Assembly: GCA_946548305.1 (NCBI GenBank)
Contig: CAMNPQ010000004.1
Location: 1 to 40,301 of the forward strand
DNA: 40,301 nucleotides
Direction: 5' to 3'
Origin: an uncultured Pseudobutyrivibrio sp.
GTDB lineage: Bacteria > Bacillota > Clostridia > Lachnospirales > Lachnospiraceae
Shown: positions 31,544 through 38,650 of the stretch, one piece after another
Layout of the letters: the number at the start of each line of letters is the position of its first letter
Numbering within the stretch: position 1 is the stretch's first letter
Made by a program: the position numbers and the translations under genes
The notes under the pieces: model-generated
The model's database searches: none
The model's input: the letters and a program-made list of their open reading frames with translations, nothing else
What the model was told of the DNA's origin: nothing

Positions 31544-32953
31544 GTGAAACAACCAACAATTGATAATTTTCTTGAGTTTGAAAAAAAACACAGCTGTAAT
31601 ACTCTGAGAATAGATGGAATTCCTATATGGACTCTTTATAGATATGAGATTCACAATACTATTAAGAGATATACAGTAGGGCGTGAGGAGGGAAGTCAAA
31701 CAGCTTTCTCTAAAGCCGAATTAATAAAAATGGCTTTAAATGCCATTAAGCCATTACCAAGAAAAAAGGCTGATGTAGTATTTGTGGCAGATGGTCGAAG
31801 AAATAGAAATATAGAAACAGGTGTATATGAAAATATCTTTTTTGACGAATTGGCAAAAAAATATAATTATCTTTTTCTAGAACATCCAGACAATCATACT
31901 CATCTTGAACCTAATGGTATGGAAAATATTTACTATACAGATAGAGTGGCATTTGAGACTAATATTGCTGTAAAAATATCCAAAAAATTTAATTCTAAAA
32001 AAAGATTGCAATATGCTCAAAAGATAAAGAAGGTATTTGGAACAGTTTTTAAAGATGTAAAAGACACATTTGGACCTGATGTCGAAGAGGAACTGACTGA
32101 AGGTTTTATTGACAGGATAATATACTATCAGATTAACAAAAGATTCTGTGGAAAAATCCTAGATAGAGTTCAGCCTAAACTAATAATGGAGCTTTGTTAT
32201 TATTCCATGGAGTGCTTTGCTTATAGTGCTTTAGGAAAAGAACGAGGGATTCCTACAGCTGAATATAGCCATGGCTTTGCCTTTCCAGGACTTACTCCGA
32301 TGCAATTTAATTCAGAAGACAATGTCGAAGTGCTACCAGACCATGAATTAATCTATAGTAGAACCCAGGAAGGAATTGTACATTTGCCTTCAGCTGTAAA
32401 GATGCATACGGTTGGATTTCCTTTTTTTGAAAGAGAAAGAGAAAAATATCAGACTAAGTTTCCTAAAAATGATAAAACAATATGTTTTATATCCACTGAG
32501 CGAGAAGGTATAGAGATAAGTAAAATTGCCGCCGCAGTATCAGAGAAAATAGGAGATTCTTATCATATAATATATAAGCTTCATCCCAAGGAGTTTTCAT
32601 TTTATAAAGAAAGATATCCATGGTTAGAGGGAAAAAGGTTAGAGATAATAGATACTATTGACAATCATATTTTTAGATACTTGGCAGAAAGTAAAATAAC
32701 GATAAGCACATGTTCGGCTTCTGTGTGGGAAAGTATAGGATTTGGTTGTGGAACCATTCTGCTTGATATAAATGATACTGGCTCAAATATGCCATATTTA
32801 GTAGAACAGCAGAAAGTGCCTCTTGTAAATACAGCTGATGAAGTAGTTGATATTATAAAAAATCACAGGGAAGTGTATGTGGATCCAGAGAGTATTTTTG
32901 AACCCAATGCTATGGAAAACATATGTAGCTTTATTGATGAGTTTGTAAAATAA
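31544..32953 (+). CDS. capsule-type glycosyltransferase (KpsS/polysialyltransferase-like GT-B)
   Basis: 469 residues, soluble. GTG 31544 follows AGAGGG (31532-31537); an in-frame GTG at 31502 overlaps the -10 box. The N-terminal region (FLEFEKKHSCNTLRIDGIPI) precedes two Rossmann-like halves. Motifs: AEYSHGFAF (H243), YKLHPKE (H347, P348) and STCSASVWESIGFG (388-401). A basic-HP loop followed by a Ser/Thr-rich loop is the active-site pattern of capsule enzymes that use CMP-Kdo or CMP-sialic acid. With a cytidylyltransferase encoded next, use of a CMP-activated keto acid sugar is a reasonable inference. It is similar in kind to the protein at 10391-11821 but clearly divergent. Confidence 0.65.
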   Translation: MKQPTIDNFLEFEKKHSCNTLRIDGIPIWTLYRYEIHNTIKRYTVGREEGSQTAFSKAELIKMALNAIKPLPRKKADVVFVADGRRNRNIETGVYENIFFDELAKKYNYLFLEHPDNHTHLEPNGMENIYYTDRVAFETNIAVKISKKFNSKKRLQYAQKIKKVFGTVFKDVKDTFGPDVEEELTEGFIDRIIYYQINKRFCGKILDRVQPKLIMELCYYSMECFAYSALGKERGIPTAEYSHGFAFPGLTPMQFNSEDNVEVLPDHELIYSRTQEGIVHLPSAVKMHTVGFPFFEREREKYQTKFPKNDKTICFISTEREGIEISKIAAAVSEKIGDSYHIIYKLHPKEFSFYKERYPWLEGKRLEIIDTIDNHIFRYLAESKITISTCSASVWESIGFGCGTILLDINDTGSNMPYLVEQQKVPLVNTADEVVDIIKNHREVYVDPESIFEPNAMENICSFIDEFVK

Positions 32954-32973
32954 GATAAATGGAGATATTCGAT

Positions 32974-33618
32974 ATGAAAACAGTTGCTATAATGCCTATA
33001 AAACTAAAGAATGAAAGATGTCCAGGAAAAAATACCAGGATATTAGGTGATAAGCCCTTATTGCAGTACGAATTAGATAGTCTAAAGGAAACGGGACTAT
33101 GTGATAGCATAAATGTTTATTGCAGCAGTGAAGAGGTAATTCCATTTCTACCTGAAGGTGTGAATTTTGTTAAGCGTCCTGCTGAGTTGGATTTGCCTAC
33201 ATCTAATTTTTCTCAGATTTTTGAGTGCTTTTCAAATGAGGTAGACGCGGACATCTATGTTTATGCTCACGCAACAGCCCCATTTATTACAAAAGAGACA
33301 ATGGAAAAGTGCATAACTGCTGTTACATCTGGTGAGTATGATTCAGCATTTTGCGCATTAAAGCTACAAGATTATCTATGGCAAGATGGAAAGCCTCTAA
33401 ATTTTGATGCAACAAATATTCCGCGTACACAGGATTTGACACCTATTTATCAAGAAACTTCTGGAGTATATGTATTTACAAAAGAAGTGTTTGAAAAAAA
33501 GCATAGACGTATAGGAGAGCACCCTTTCGTCAGTGAAGTTTCATTTAAGGAAGCGGTTGACATAGATAATCCAGAAGATTTTGTTTTAGCTGAAAAGCTT
33601 GTAGACATTGAGTTGTAA
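32974..33618 (+). CDS. acylneuraminate cytidylyltransferase-like enzyme (divergent NeuA family)
   Basis: 214 residues. The N-terminus AIMPIKLKNERCPGKNTRIL is the nucleotide-binding loop of the NeuA family, but the usual A-R-x-G-S-K-G is replaced by IKLKNER; the PGKN tail is kept. GDKPLLQYELDSL, YAHATAPFITKETMEKCI and the C-terminal EAVDIDNPEDFVLAE metal-site segment match CTP:keto-sugar cytidylyltransferases. ATG 32974 is chosen over 32959, which overlaps the ribosome site TGGAGAT. The product would be a CMP-linked 2-keto acid sugar. It differs clearly from LegF at 20526-21227, so a different substrate is likely, plausibly the product of the aldolase encoded next. Confidence 0.8.
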   Translation: MKTVAIMPIKLKNERCPGKNTRILGDKPLLQYELDSLKETGLCDSINVYCSSEEVIPFLPEGVNFVKRPAELDLPTSNFSQIFECFSNEVDADIYVYAHATAPFITKETMEKCITAVTSGEYDSAFCALKLQDYLWQDGKPLNFDATNIPRTQDLTPIYQETSGVYVFTKEVFEKKHRRIGEHPFVSEVSFKEAVDIDNPEDFVLAEKLVDIEL

Positions 33619-33637
33619 TAGACATGGAGGTGACAAA

Positions 33638-35224
33638 ATGAACAGGATAAAAGTATTAGACGTTACGCTGCGAGACGGTGGATGTGTCAATGATTTTAAT
33701 TTTGGACAGGATTATATGGAAAAAATACTTTCAGCGCAAGAGGCAGCGGGGATAGATATAATCGAAATGGGATACATTGATGACAAAGATGGTTCGAAAT
33801 CTGGTAGAACAAAATTTATAAGTGATACTTCCATAAAAGAAAGTATATTAAAAAATAAACATCCAGGGATAAAATATGTTGCCATGATTGATTATGGCAA
33901 ATATGATGTCAATAATTTGGCACCTAGAAGCGAAGATACTATTGATGGTATTAGAATGGCCTTTCACAAAAAAGATCGCTTTAATATGCTGGAAAAAGCA
34001 AAAATAATCATGGATAAGGGATATGAGTTCTATATTCAACCTATGATTACTATGCGTTATTCAGATGCTGAATTATTAGAGCTTATAGAGACTGTAAACG
34101 AAAAGCTAGCCGATGCCAGTGGGTTTTATATCGTTGATAGTTTCGGCGAGATGCGTCCTAATGATATGGAACGTATGCTAAATTTAGTTGATTACAATCT
34201 TACCAGAAAAATGACACTTGGATTTCATTCTCACAACAATTTACAGCTATCATATTCAAACGCCATAGCCATGCTACAATTTCCTACAACAAGAGAAATA
34301 ATGGTCGATAGTTCAATTATGGGAATGGGAAAAGGTGCTGGAAATCTTAACACCGAATTATTGTTAGAGCATTTAAATCTGTTCTATGGTGGAAATTACA
34401 CTGTACAGCCTTTGCTTGATGTAATAGACAAAGTAATAAATCAATTGCACAACGAGTTTTATTGGGGATATGCACCAGAGTATTATTTGTCATCAGCAAA
34501 TCATTGTACCCCAAGTTATGCCAGCTACTATTTTAATAAACATATGCTGCCAATAGACCAGGTGGGAGAACTGCTTAGCATGCTTGCAGAAGAGAAGAAA
34601 ATATCTTTTGACAAAGCGTATGCCGAAGAAGTTTATCTGGAATACAACCAAAGTAAAACAGTGGATGATACTAGGGTTGTGGACGATTTGAAATCGGAAA
34701 TATCAGGTAAAAAAGTCCTGTTAGTTGCACCTGGAAGAAGCGTAGGCAGCGTTATGGACAGGTTACGTGAACTGATAGACAATCCATCGGTATTTTCTGT
34801 CGGGTTAAATAATGACTTTGGTATGAGTATGAATTATATGCTTACAACCAGAGTAGAGGCATATAATGATGCAGTGAGTGAAGGAAAAAATGTAATAGTG
34901 CCTTCAAATATATCAAAGGGTGGGCGCGGAAACGTAAAAGTGCTTGATTATAGCAAATGGATAGATGTGGATGAGCAAACACATGATTCGGCAGCTGTAA
35001 TAGTATTAAATCTGCTACGAAAGTGCGATGTGAAAGAAATAATGCTTGCTGGATTCGATGGTTTTTCAGTGGATATTAATGAAAACTATTTTGATGCTTC
35101 TATGAGACATCCTTATAATGCAGAAGAAGCACAGAAACGCAATGAATACCATAAGAAACTGTTTTCTAGGGTCAGAGACGAAGGAATAAAACTAGAGTTC
35201 ATAACACCATCAAAGTATGAATAG
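33638..35224 (+). CDS. DRE-TIM aldolase (HOA/HMGL-like) with additional C-terminal Rossmann-like domain
   Basis: 528 residues. Residues 1-~300 form a DRE-TIM metallolyase barrel: LDVTLRDGG (R12, D13), DIIEMGYIDD, GFHSHNN metal-binding histidines (H197, H199) and MGMGKGAGNLNTE. This is closest in pattern to 4-hydroxy-2-oxovalerate aldolase-like proteins of unknown function found in polysaccharide loci. After a helical linker, residues ~357-528 form a second domain opening with KKVLLVAPGRSVG and containing VKEIMLAGFDGFSVDINENY and a closing LEFITPSKYE, reminiscent by eye of DUF115/GT42-type folds. GGAGGTGA before ATG 33638 is an excellent ribosome site. Predicted role: aldol condensation of a 2-oxo acid with an aldehyde to form a ulosonic acid for the neighbouring cytidylyltransferase. 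The reaction is inferred. Confidence 0.75.
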   Translation: MNRIKVLDVTLRDGGCVNDFNFGQDYMEKILSAQEAAGIDIIEMGYIDDKDGSKSGRTKFISDTSIKESILKNKHPGIKYVAMIDYGKYDVNNLAPRSEDTIDGIRMAFHKKDRFNMLEKAKIIMDKGYEFYIQPMITMRYSDAELLELIETVNEKLADASGFYIVDSFGEMRPNDMERMLNLVDYNLTRKMTLGFHSHNNLQLSYSNAIAMLQFPTTREIMVDSSIMGMGKGAGNLNTELLLEHLNLFYGGNYTVQPLLDVIDKVINQLHNEFYWGYAPEYYLSSANHCTPSYASYYFNKHMLPIDQVGELLSMLAEEKKISFDKAYAEEVYLEYNQSKTVDDTRVVDDLKSEISGKKVLLVAPGRSVGSVMDRLRELIDNPSVFSVGLNNDFGMSMNYMLTTRVEAYNDAVSEGKNVIVPSNISKGGRGNVKVLDYSKWIDVDEQTHDSAAVIVLNLLRKCDVKEIMLAGFDGFSVDINENYFDASMRHPYNAEEAQKRNEYHKKLFSRVRDEGIKLEFITPSKYE

Positions 35225-35226
35225 AA

Positions 35227-35267
35227 AAGAAGGAATAAGCCTATAACATAGAGGCTTATTCCTTCTT
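35227..35267. terminator. bidirectional terminator between convergent genes
   Basis: AAGAAGGAATAAGCCT (35227-35242) pairs perfectly over 16 bases with 35252-35267 across a 9-base loop. A T-rich tail follows on the plus strand and an A-run precedes it, giving T's on the minus strand. The right arm overlaps the last codons and stop of the flippase gene. It closes both the aldolase unit and the minus-strand gene. Confidence 0.9.
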
Positions 35268-36785
35268 TATTTTTCTAATGAGTTTTAGCTTCAACATGTC
35301 TATTTCTTCAATTTTCATTAGAGTAAGAATTAGGGCATAAACTATAAGGCCCAAACCTGCTGATAAAATAAAAATTAAAATACTGCTATTAAAAATATGC
35401 TTGATTCCTAAAACTATTATTACAAGGGCAAAAATGCCAGGAAGCTGTTTAACCAGAGTCGGAACAAATTGCTTTACAGTATATTCTGGCATATGTTTTT
35501 TTAACATATGAGAGTTGATAAGAAAATTAACTGTAAGACATATTGAACTAGCAATAGAAACTCCCATTATACCAATATATTTAGATAAGATAATGCTGCT
35601 AATTATGTTGATAGCAACGGCAAAAAAACCGGTAATCATAGGTCCTTTAGTGTCTTTAAAAGAATAGAGGACTCTAATCAGAATATCTCTGACTCCTGAG
35701 CTTGTGAAGCCTACCGCGTAGCCTATTAGTGCAGCACTGGTCATAACAAGGGATTCATGGTTAAAATTACCTCTATAATATGCAATTGATACGATTTCTT
35801 TAGAACACATACACGTAATTATCGTTATAGGTATCATCAAACATATCATAGAATTAATGGCGAAACACATAGTAGAACCTAGCTTTTCCTTATTGTCTTC
35901 AGCAATGTAATTTGAAAAATTAACATATAAGATATCTACCACATTATTTATAAGAATAATACAGACTACATCTTCAAGTGAGACTGCGTATGAAAGAGCG
36001 GTAGCACTACCATGAGCCAGTCCAGTTGAAATAGAGTTGTCTACTATTTTATTAATTTGAGAAACAGAGCCACCGATGAATATGGGCAGCGCCGTAAAAA
36101 GCACCGTTTTCACTTCTGGCACATCAGAAATACGAACAAATGAGAAAGTGAAATATCGTCGACCTCTTATTATTAGTAAAGCAGCAAAGAAAATATAGCT
36201 TAAATACTGTGCAAGAACTAATGAACCAACAGATAAAGTTGTATAAAAAAGTATGCAACAAAAAATGGTTATGCTGCTTGTGATAAAAGATTCCGTTCTG
36301 CTAACGACAAAGTCTTTATTTGAATCCATTAAAGATGTCCATATTAAAGTTATAACAGCAAAAAGAAAGAACGGATAACATATTTGTAAATAATGCATCA
36401 GTAAAGCTGTTTCTGTGGGATTATAAGTAGGTGCCAACATTTTGGCAATGAATGGTGTCAGCATGTAAACAATTAATAATACGAAAAGAACTATTGGTAA
36501 AAGTATCTCCAAACATGCTGAAATTATTTTTGATGCAGCGTCTCTTCCCTTTTGTACAAGGGTATGGGTATATATACTGACAATGGACAAGGTGATCGAT
36601 TTGATAAATGCAGAAGAAAGCATTCCTACAAAATTGAATGCAACATTGTATATATCAGTTTCAAAAGTGGTGCCAAAATAGTATGCAATTACAGCTTGTT
36701 TGACGAAGCCTAAAGCTTTAAAACAAAGAGTCAACACAGTGAGTATGGCGGTAGTAGCCATAATACTTCTAGTTTGCTTTGCCAT
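35256..36785 (-). CDS. MurJ/MviN-like lipid-linked oligosaccharide flippase
   Basis: 509 residues, 13-14 predicted membrane helices. The N-terminus RSIMATTAILTVLTLCFKAL followed by GFVKQAVIAYYFGTTFETDI is the characteristic opening of MurJ/MviN proteins of the MOP superfamily (R-E/K-x-x-x-A-x-x-FG pattern). GGAGG lies upstream of the ATG on the minus strand. The family flips lipid II or related undecaprenyl-linked glycans. In a glycan cluster that already has a Wzx-type flippase, this copy more likely serves a second glycan than peptidoglycan synthesis. It is the only minus-strand gene in the window and is transcribed toward the bidirectional terminator, so it is regulated separately from its neighbours. 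Confidence 0.88.
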   Translation of the reverse strand: MAKQTRSIMATTAILTVLTLCFKALGFVKQAVIAYYFGTTFETDIYNVAFNFVGMLSSAFIKSITLSIVSIYTHTLVQKGRDAASKIISACLEILLPIVLFVLLIVYMLTPFIAKMLAPTYNPTETALLMHYLQICYPFFLFAVITLIWTSLMDSNKDFVVSRTESFITSSITIFCCILFYTTLSVGSLVLAQYLSYIFFAALLIIRGRRYFTFSFVRISDVPEVKTVLFTALPIFIGGSVSQINKIVDNSISTGLAHGSATALSYAVSLEDVVCIILINNVVDILYVNFSNYIAEDNKEKLGSTMCFAINSMICLMIPITIITCMCSKEIVSIAYYRGNFNHESLVMTSAALIGYAVGFTSSGVRDILIRVLYSFKDTKGPMITGFFAVAINIISSIILSKYIGIMGVSIASSICLTVNFLINSHMLKKHMPEYTVKQFVPTLVKQLPGIFALVIIVLGIKHIFNSSILIFILSAGLGLIVYALILTLMKIEEIDMLKLKLIRKIKKE

Positions 36786-36822
36786 GAATGCCTCCTGAAT
36801 AAGTCTTTACTAAATATATGAT

Positions 36823-36848
36823 TAATCTCCGACCCTACGGGTAGATTA
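36823..36848. promoter_or_regulatory. inverted repeat in the divergent promoter region
   Basis: TAATCT (36823-36828) and AGATTA (36843-36848) flank an ACCC-TAC-GGGT core, a nearly continuous palindrome of 26 bases. It lies in the 146-base gap between the divergently read flippase and membrane-protein genes, close to where both promoters must be. It could be an operator or a hairpin in the flippase leader. A TATAAAAT box at 36888-36895 may be the -10 for the plus-strand gene, without a clear -35. Confidence 0.45.
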
Positions 36849-36931
36849 AATTATATAACATCATACTAGCATAAGCAAAGATAATAGTATAAAATGAAAA
36901 TATCTATGAGTAAAAATATAAGAGGTGCAAA

Positions 36932-38635
36932 ATGTACGAATACACAGAAAAAACAAATGTGTTCAAATATATAATAGCAATAGTTTTAGTGATATGGTCT
37001 TTTGCCACTATAAGGTATGGGTTTTATGTTGACGAAAATGGTTTGCTGACTATTTACAAGGGTATATATCAAGGGCAGCGCATGTTTGTGGATAGCTGGG
37101 AGGCATTGCAAACAGGAGGAATACTGGCTTATCCCTTGATGGCGCTTTACTACAATGTTTTACAGCCGTTGTTTGATACCTATTCCATAAATGTTGGACT
37201 GGTCTTATATATGCGGTACTGTTACTTAATAGTAAAGCTTATTGTTGCAGTTTATTTATATTTGACACTCAAGGACAGTGAATACGAAAAGGGTGCTTTT
37301 TTAGCAGCAGCTTTTTACTACATGTATGTAGTGGACTGGAAAAATTTTTCATACAAATCATATTGTGATATAGCAATGACTCTTATTGTATGTTTTATAT
37401 TTAGATTTTATCAGACCAGAAAAAGCTATTATGCCATTCTGACAGCCGTGGCTGTATGCATTTCAGTTTTAGCATATCCTACCATGATTATTATGGCTGT
37501 GTTTATTGGAGCGTTCTGGCTGTATATGGCAATCAAGGATGAAGCCTCTAAGTGGACGATAATATCCTATACAATTGCTTGTCTGGTTATAGGACTGGCT
37601 GTAGTGATTTTTTTACAGCTTAACAGTGGTTGGGATAATATACTGGCTCAAATTTCAAATTTAGGGGATCAGGATTATGATGCTCCTATGTATATTAGAC
37701 TTGGTGAAATGCTTTTGCAGTATGTTGCGTTTGCAGCAATTTCATATATCCCAATAGGTCTGACCTGGTTGATAAATAAGGTCAAAGGATACGAAGATGA
37801 ATATATAGAACGAGCTGTATTATCCATTTATTTTGTGGCATTTATAATTGCCATATGTGCTCTTAGATGGGAGAGTATCAGCGTATCAAGATTTGTGTAT
37901 GGCAATTTGATTATTTTTTTCTGGTTTCCATATTTTATGAGAAATAAAGAAAGTGGCAATTATGTAAGAATTGGTGCTTATGGAAACAGGCAGGATGAGA
38001 ACAAAAAGATTCTTTGGACTGTATTTATATTCTCATGTGTTGCTCAGTTTGTATGGTCTATTTCTACCAATCAGGGCATTTCAGTGCCAGGGCACATGGC
38101 ACTATATGTAGTGCTGATTATGATTTTGCTGTTTTCAGATGAAGATATAGCTTATCCAATAATACGAGGCACACTGGCTATACTAGCAATCTTTTTTATG
38201 GGAATTTGGGTGGCTGACAGCAATGGAGGCTTTTGCAGTGCTTTTGACCACATGGTTTATGTGGAACGAGGAGCGTTAAAAGGAGTTGCTGTGCCTGAAG
38301 AAGAATATTATCTCAATGAATCAGTGATGAATCTTTTAGATGAGTATGTTACCGAAGAAGATACATTGCTTGTGGCATTCGGTGCTAACAGTGCAGGCTA
38401 TTTAAACAGCGATGCATGGCAGGGCACATATTCTGTATACGCAAGAACTCAGTTGAACACAAAGCTGATTGACTACTATGAGATAAATCCAGATAATATG
38501 GCAGACTACATGCTACTTGATACTGGACATGACAAATATCAGTATTTTTTAGAAAATGAAACAGGGCAATATCTGCTAAACTTATACCCTAATGAGGTGG
38601 CACAGGAGGGAGATTGTATACTTCTATCAAGATAA
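36932..38635 (+). CDS. polytopic membrane protein, putative GT-C type (unassigned)
   Basis: 567 residues with about 12 membrane helices and a soluble C-terminal tail of about 130 residues (from roughly EEEYYLNESVMNLLDEYV). The first outer loop FYVDENGLLTIYKGIYQGQR contains acidic residues in the position where GT-C enzymes keep a catalytic Asp/Glu. I do not recognise a precise family. The layout (many helices, one acidic first loop, C-terminal globular domain) fits lipid-linked sugar transferases acting outside the membrane. AGAGGTG lies just upstream of ATG 36932. The next, similar-sized membrane protein starts 15 bases after the stop, so the two are probably co-transcribed. Confidence 0.7.
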   Translation: MYEYTEKTNVFKYIIAIVLVIWSFATIRYGFYVDENGLLTIYKGIYQGQRMFVDSWEALQTGGILAYPLMALYYNVLQPLFDTYSINVGLVLYMRYCYLIVKLIVAVYLYLTLKDSEYEKGAFLAAAFYYMYVVDWKNFSYKSYCDIAMTLIVCFIFRFYQTRKSYYAILTAVAVCISVLAYPTMIIMAVFIGAFWLYMAIKDEASKWTIISYTIACLVIGLAVVIFLQLNSGWDNILAQISNLGDQDYDAPMYIRLGEMLLQYVAFAAISYIPIGLTWLINKVKGYEDEYIERAVLSIYFVAFIIAICALRWESISVSRFVYGNLIIFFWFPYFMRNKESGNYVRIGAYGNRQDENKKILWTVFIFSCVAQFVWSISTNQGISVPGHMALYVVLIMILLFSDEDIAYPIIRGTLAILAIFFMGIWVADSNGGFCSAFDHMVYVERGALKGVAVPEEEYYLNESVMNLLDEYVTEEDTLLVAFGANSAGYLNSDAWQGTYSVYARTQLNTKLIDYYEINPDNMADYMLLDTGHDKYQYFLENETGQYLLNLYPNEVAQEGDCILLSR

Positions 38636-38650
38636 TGGGTGAGGGATGAT

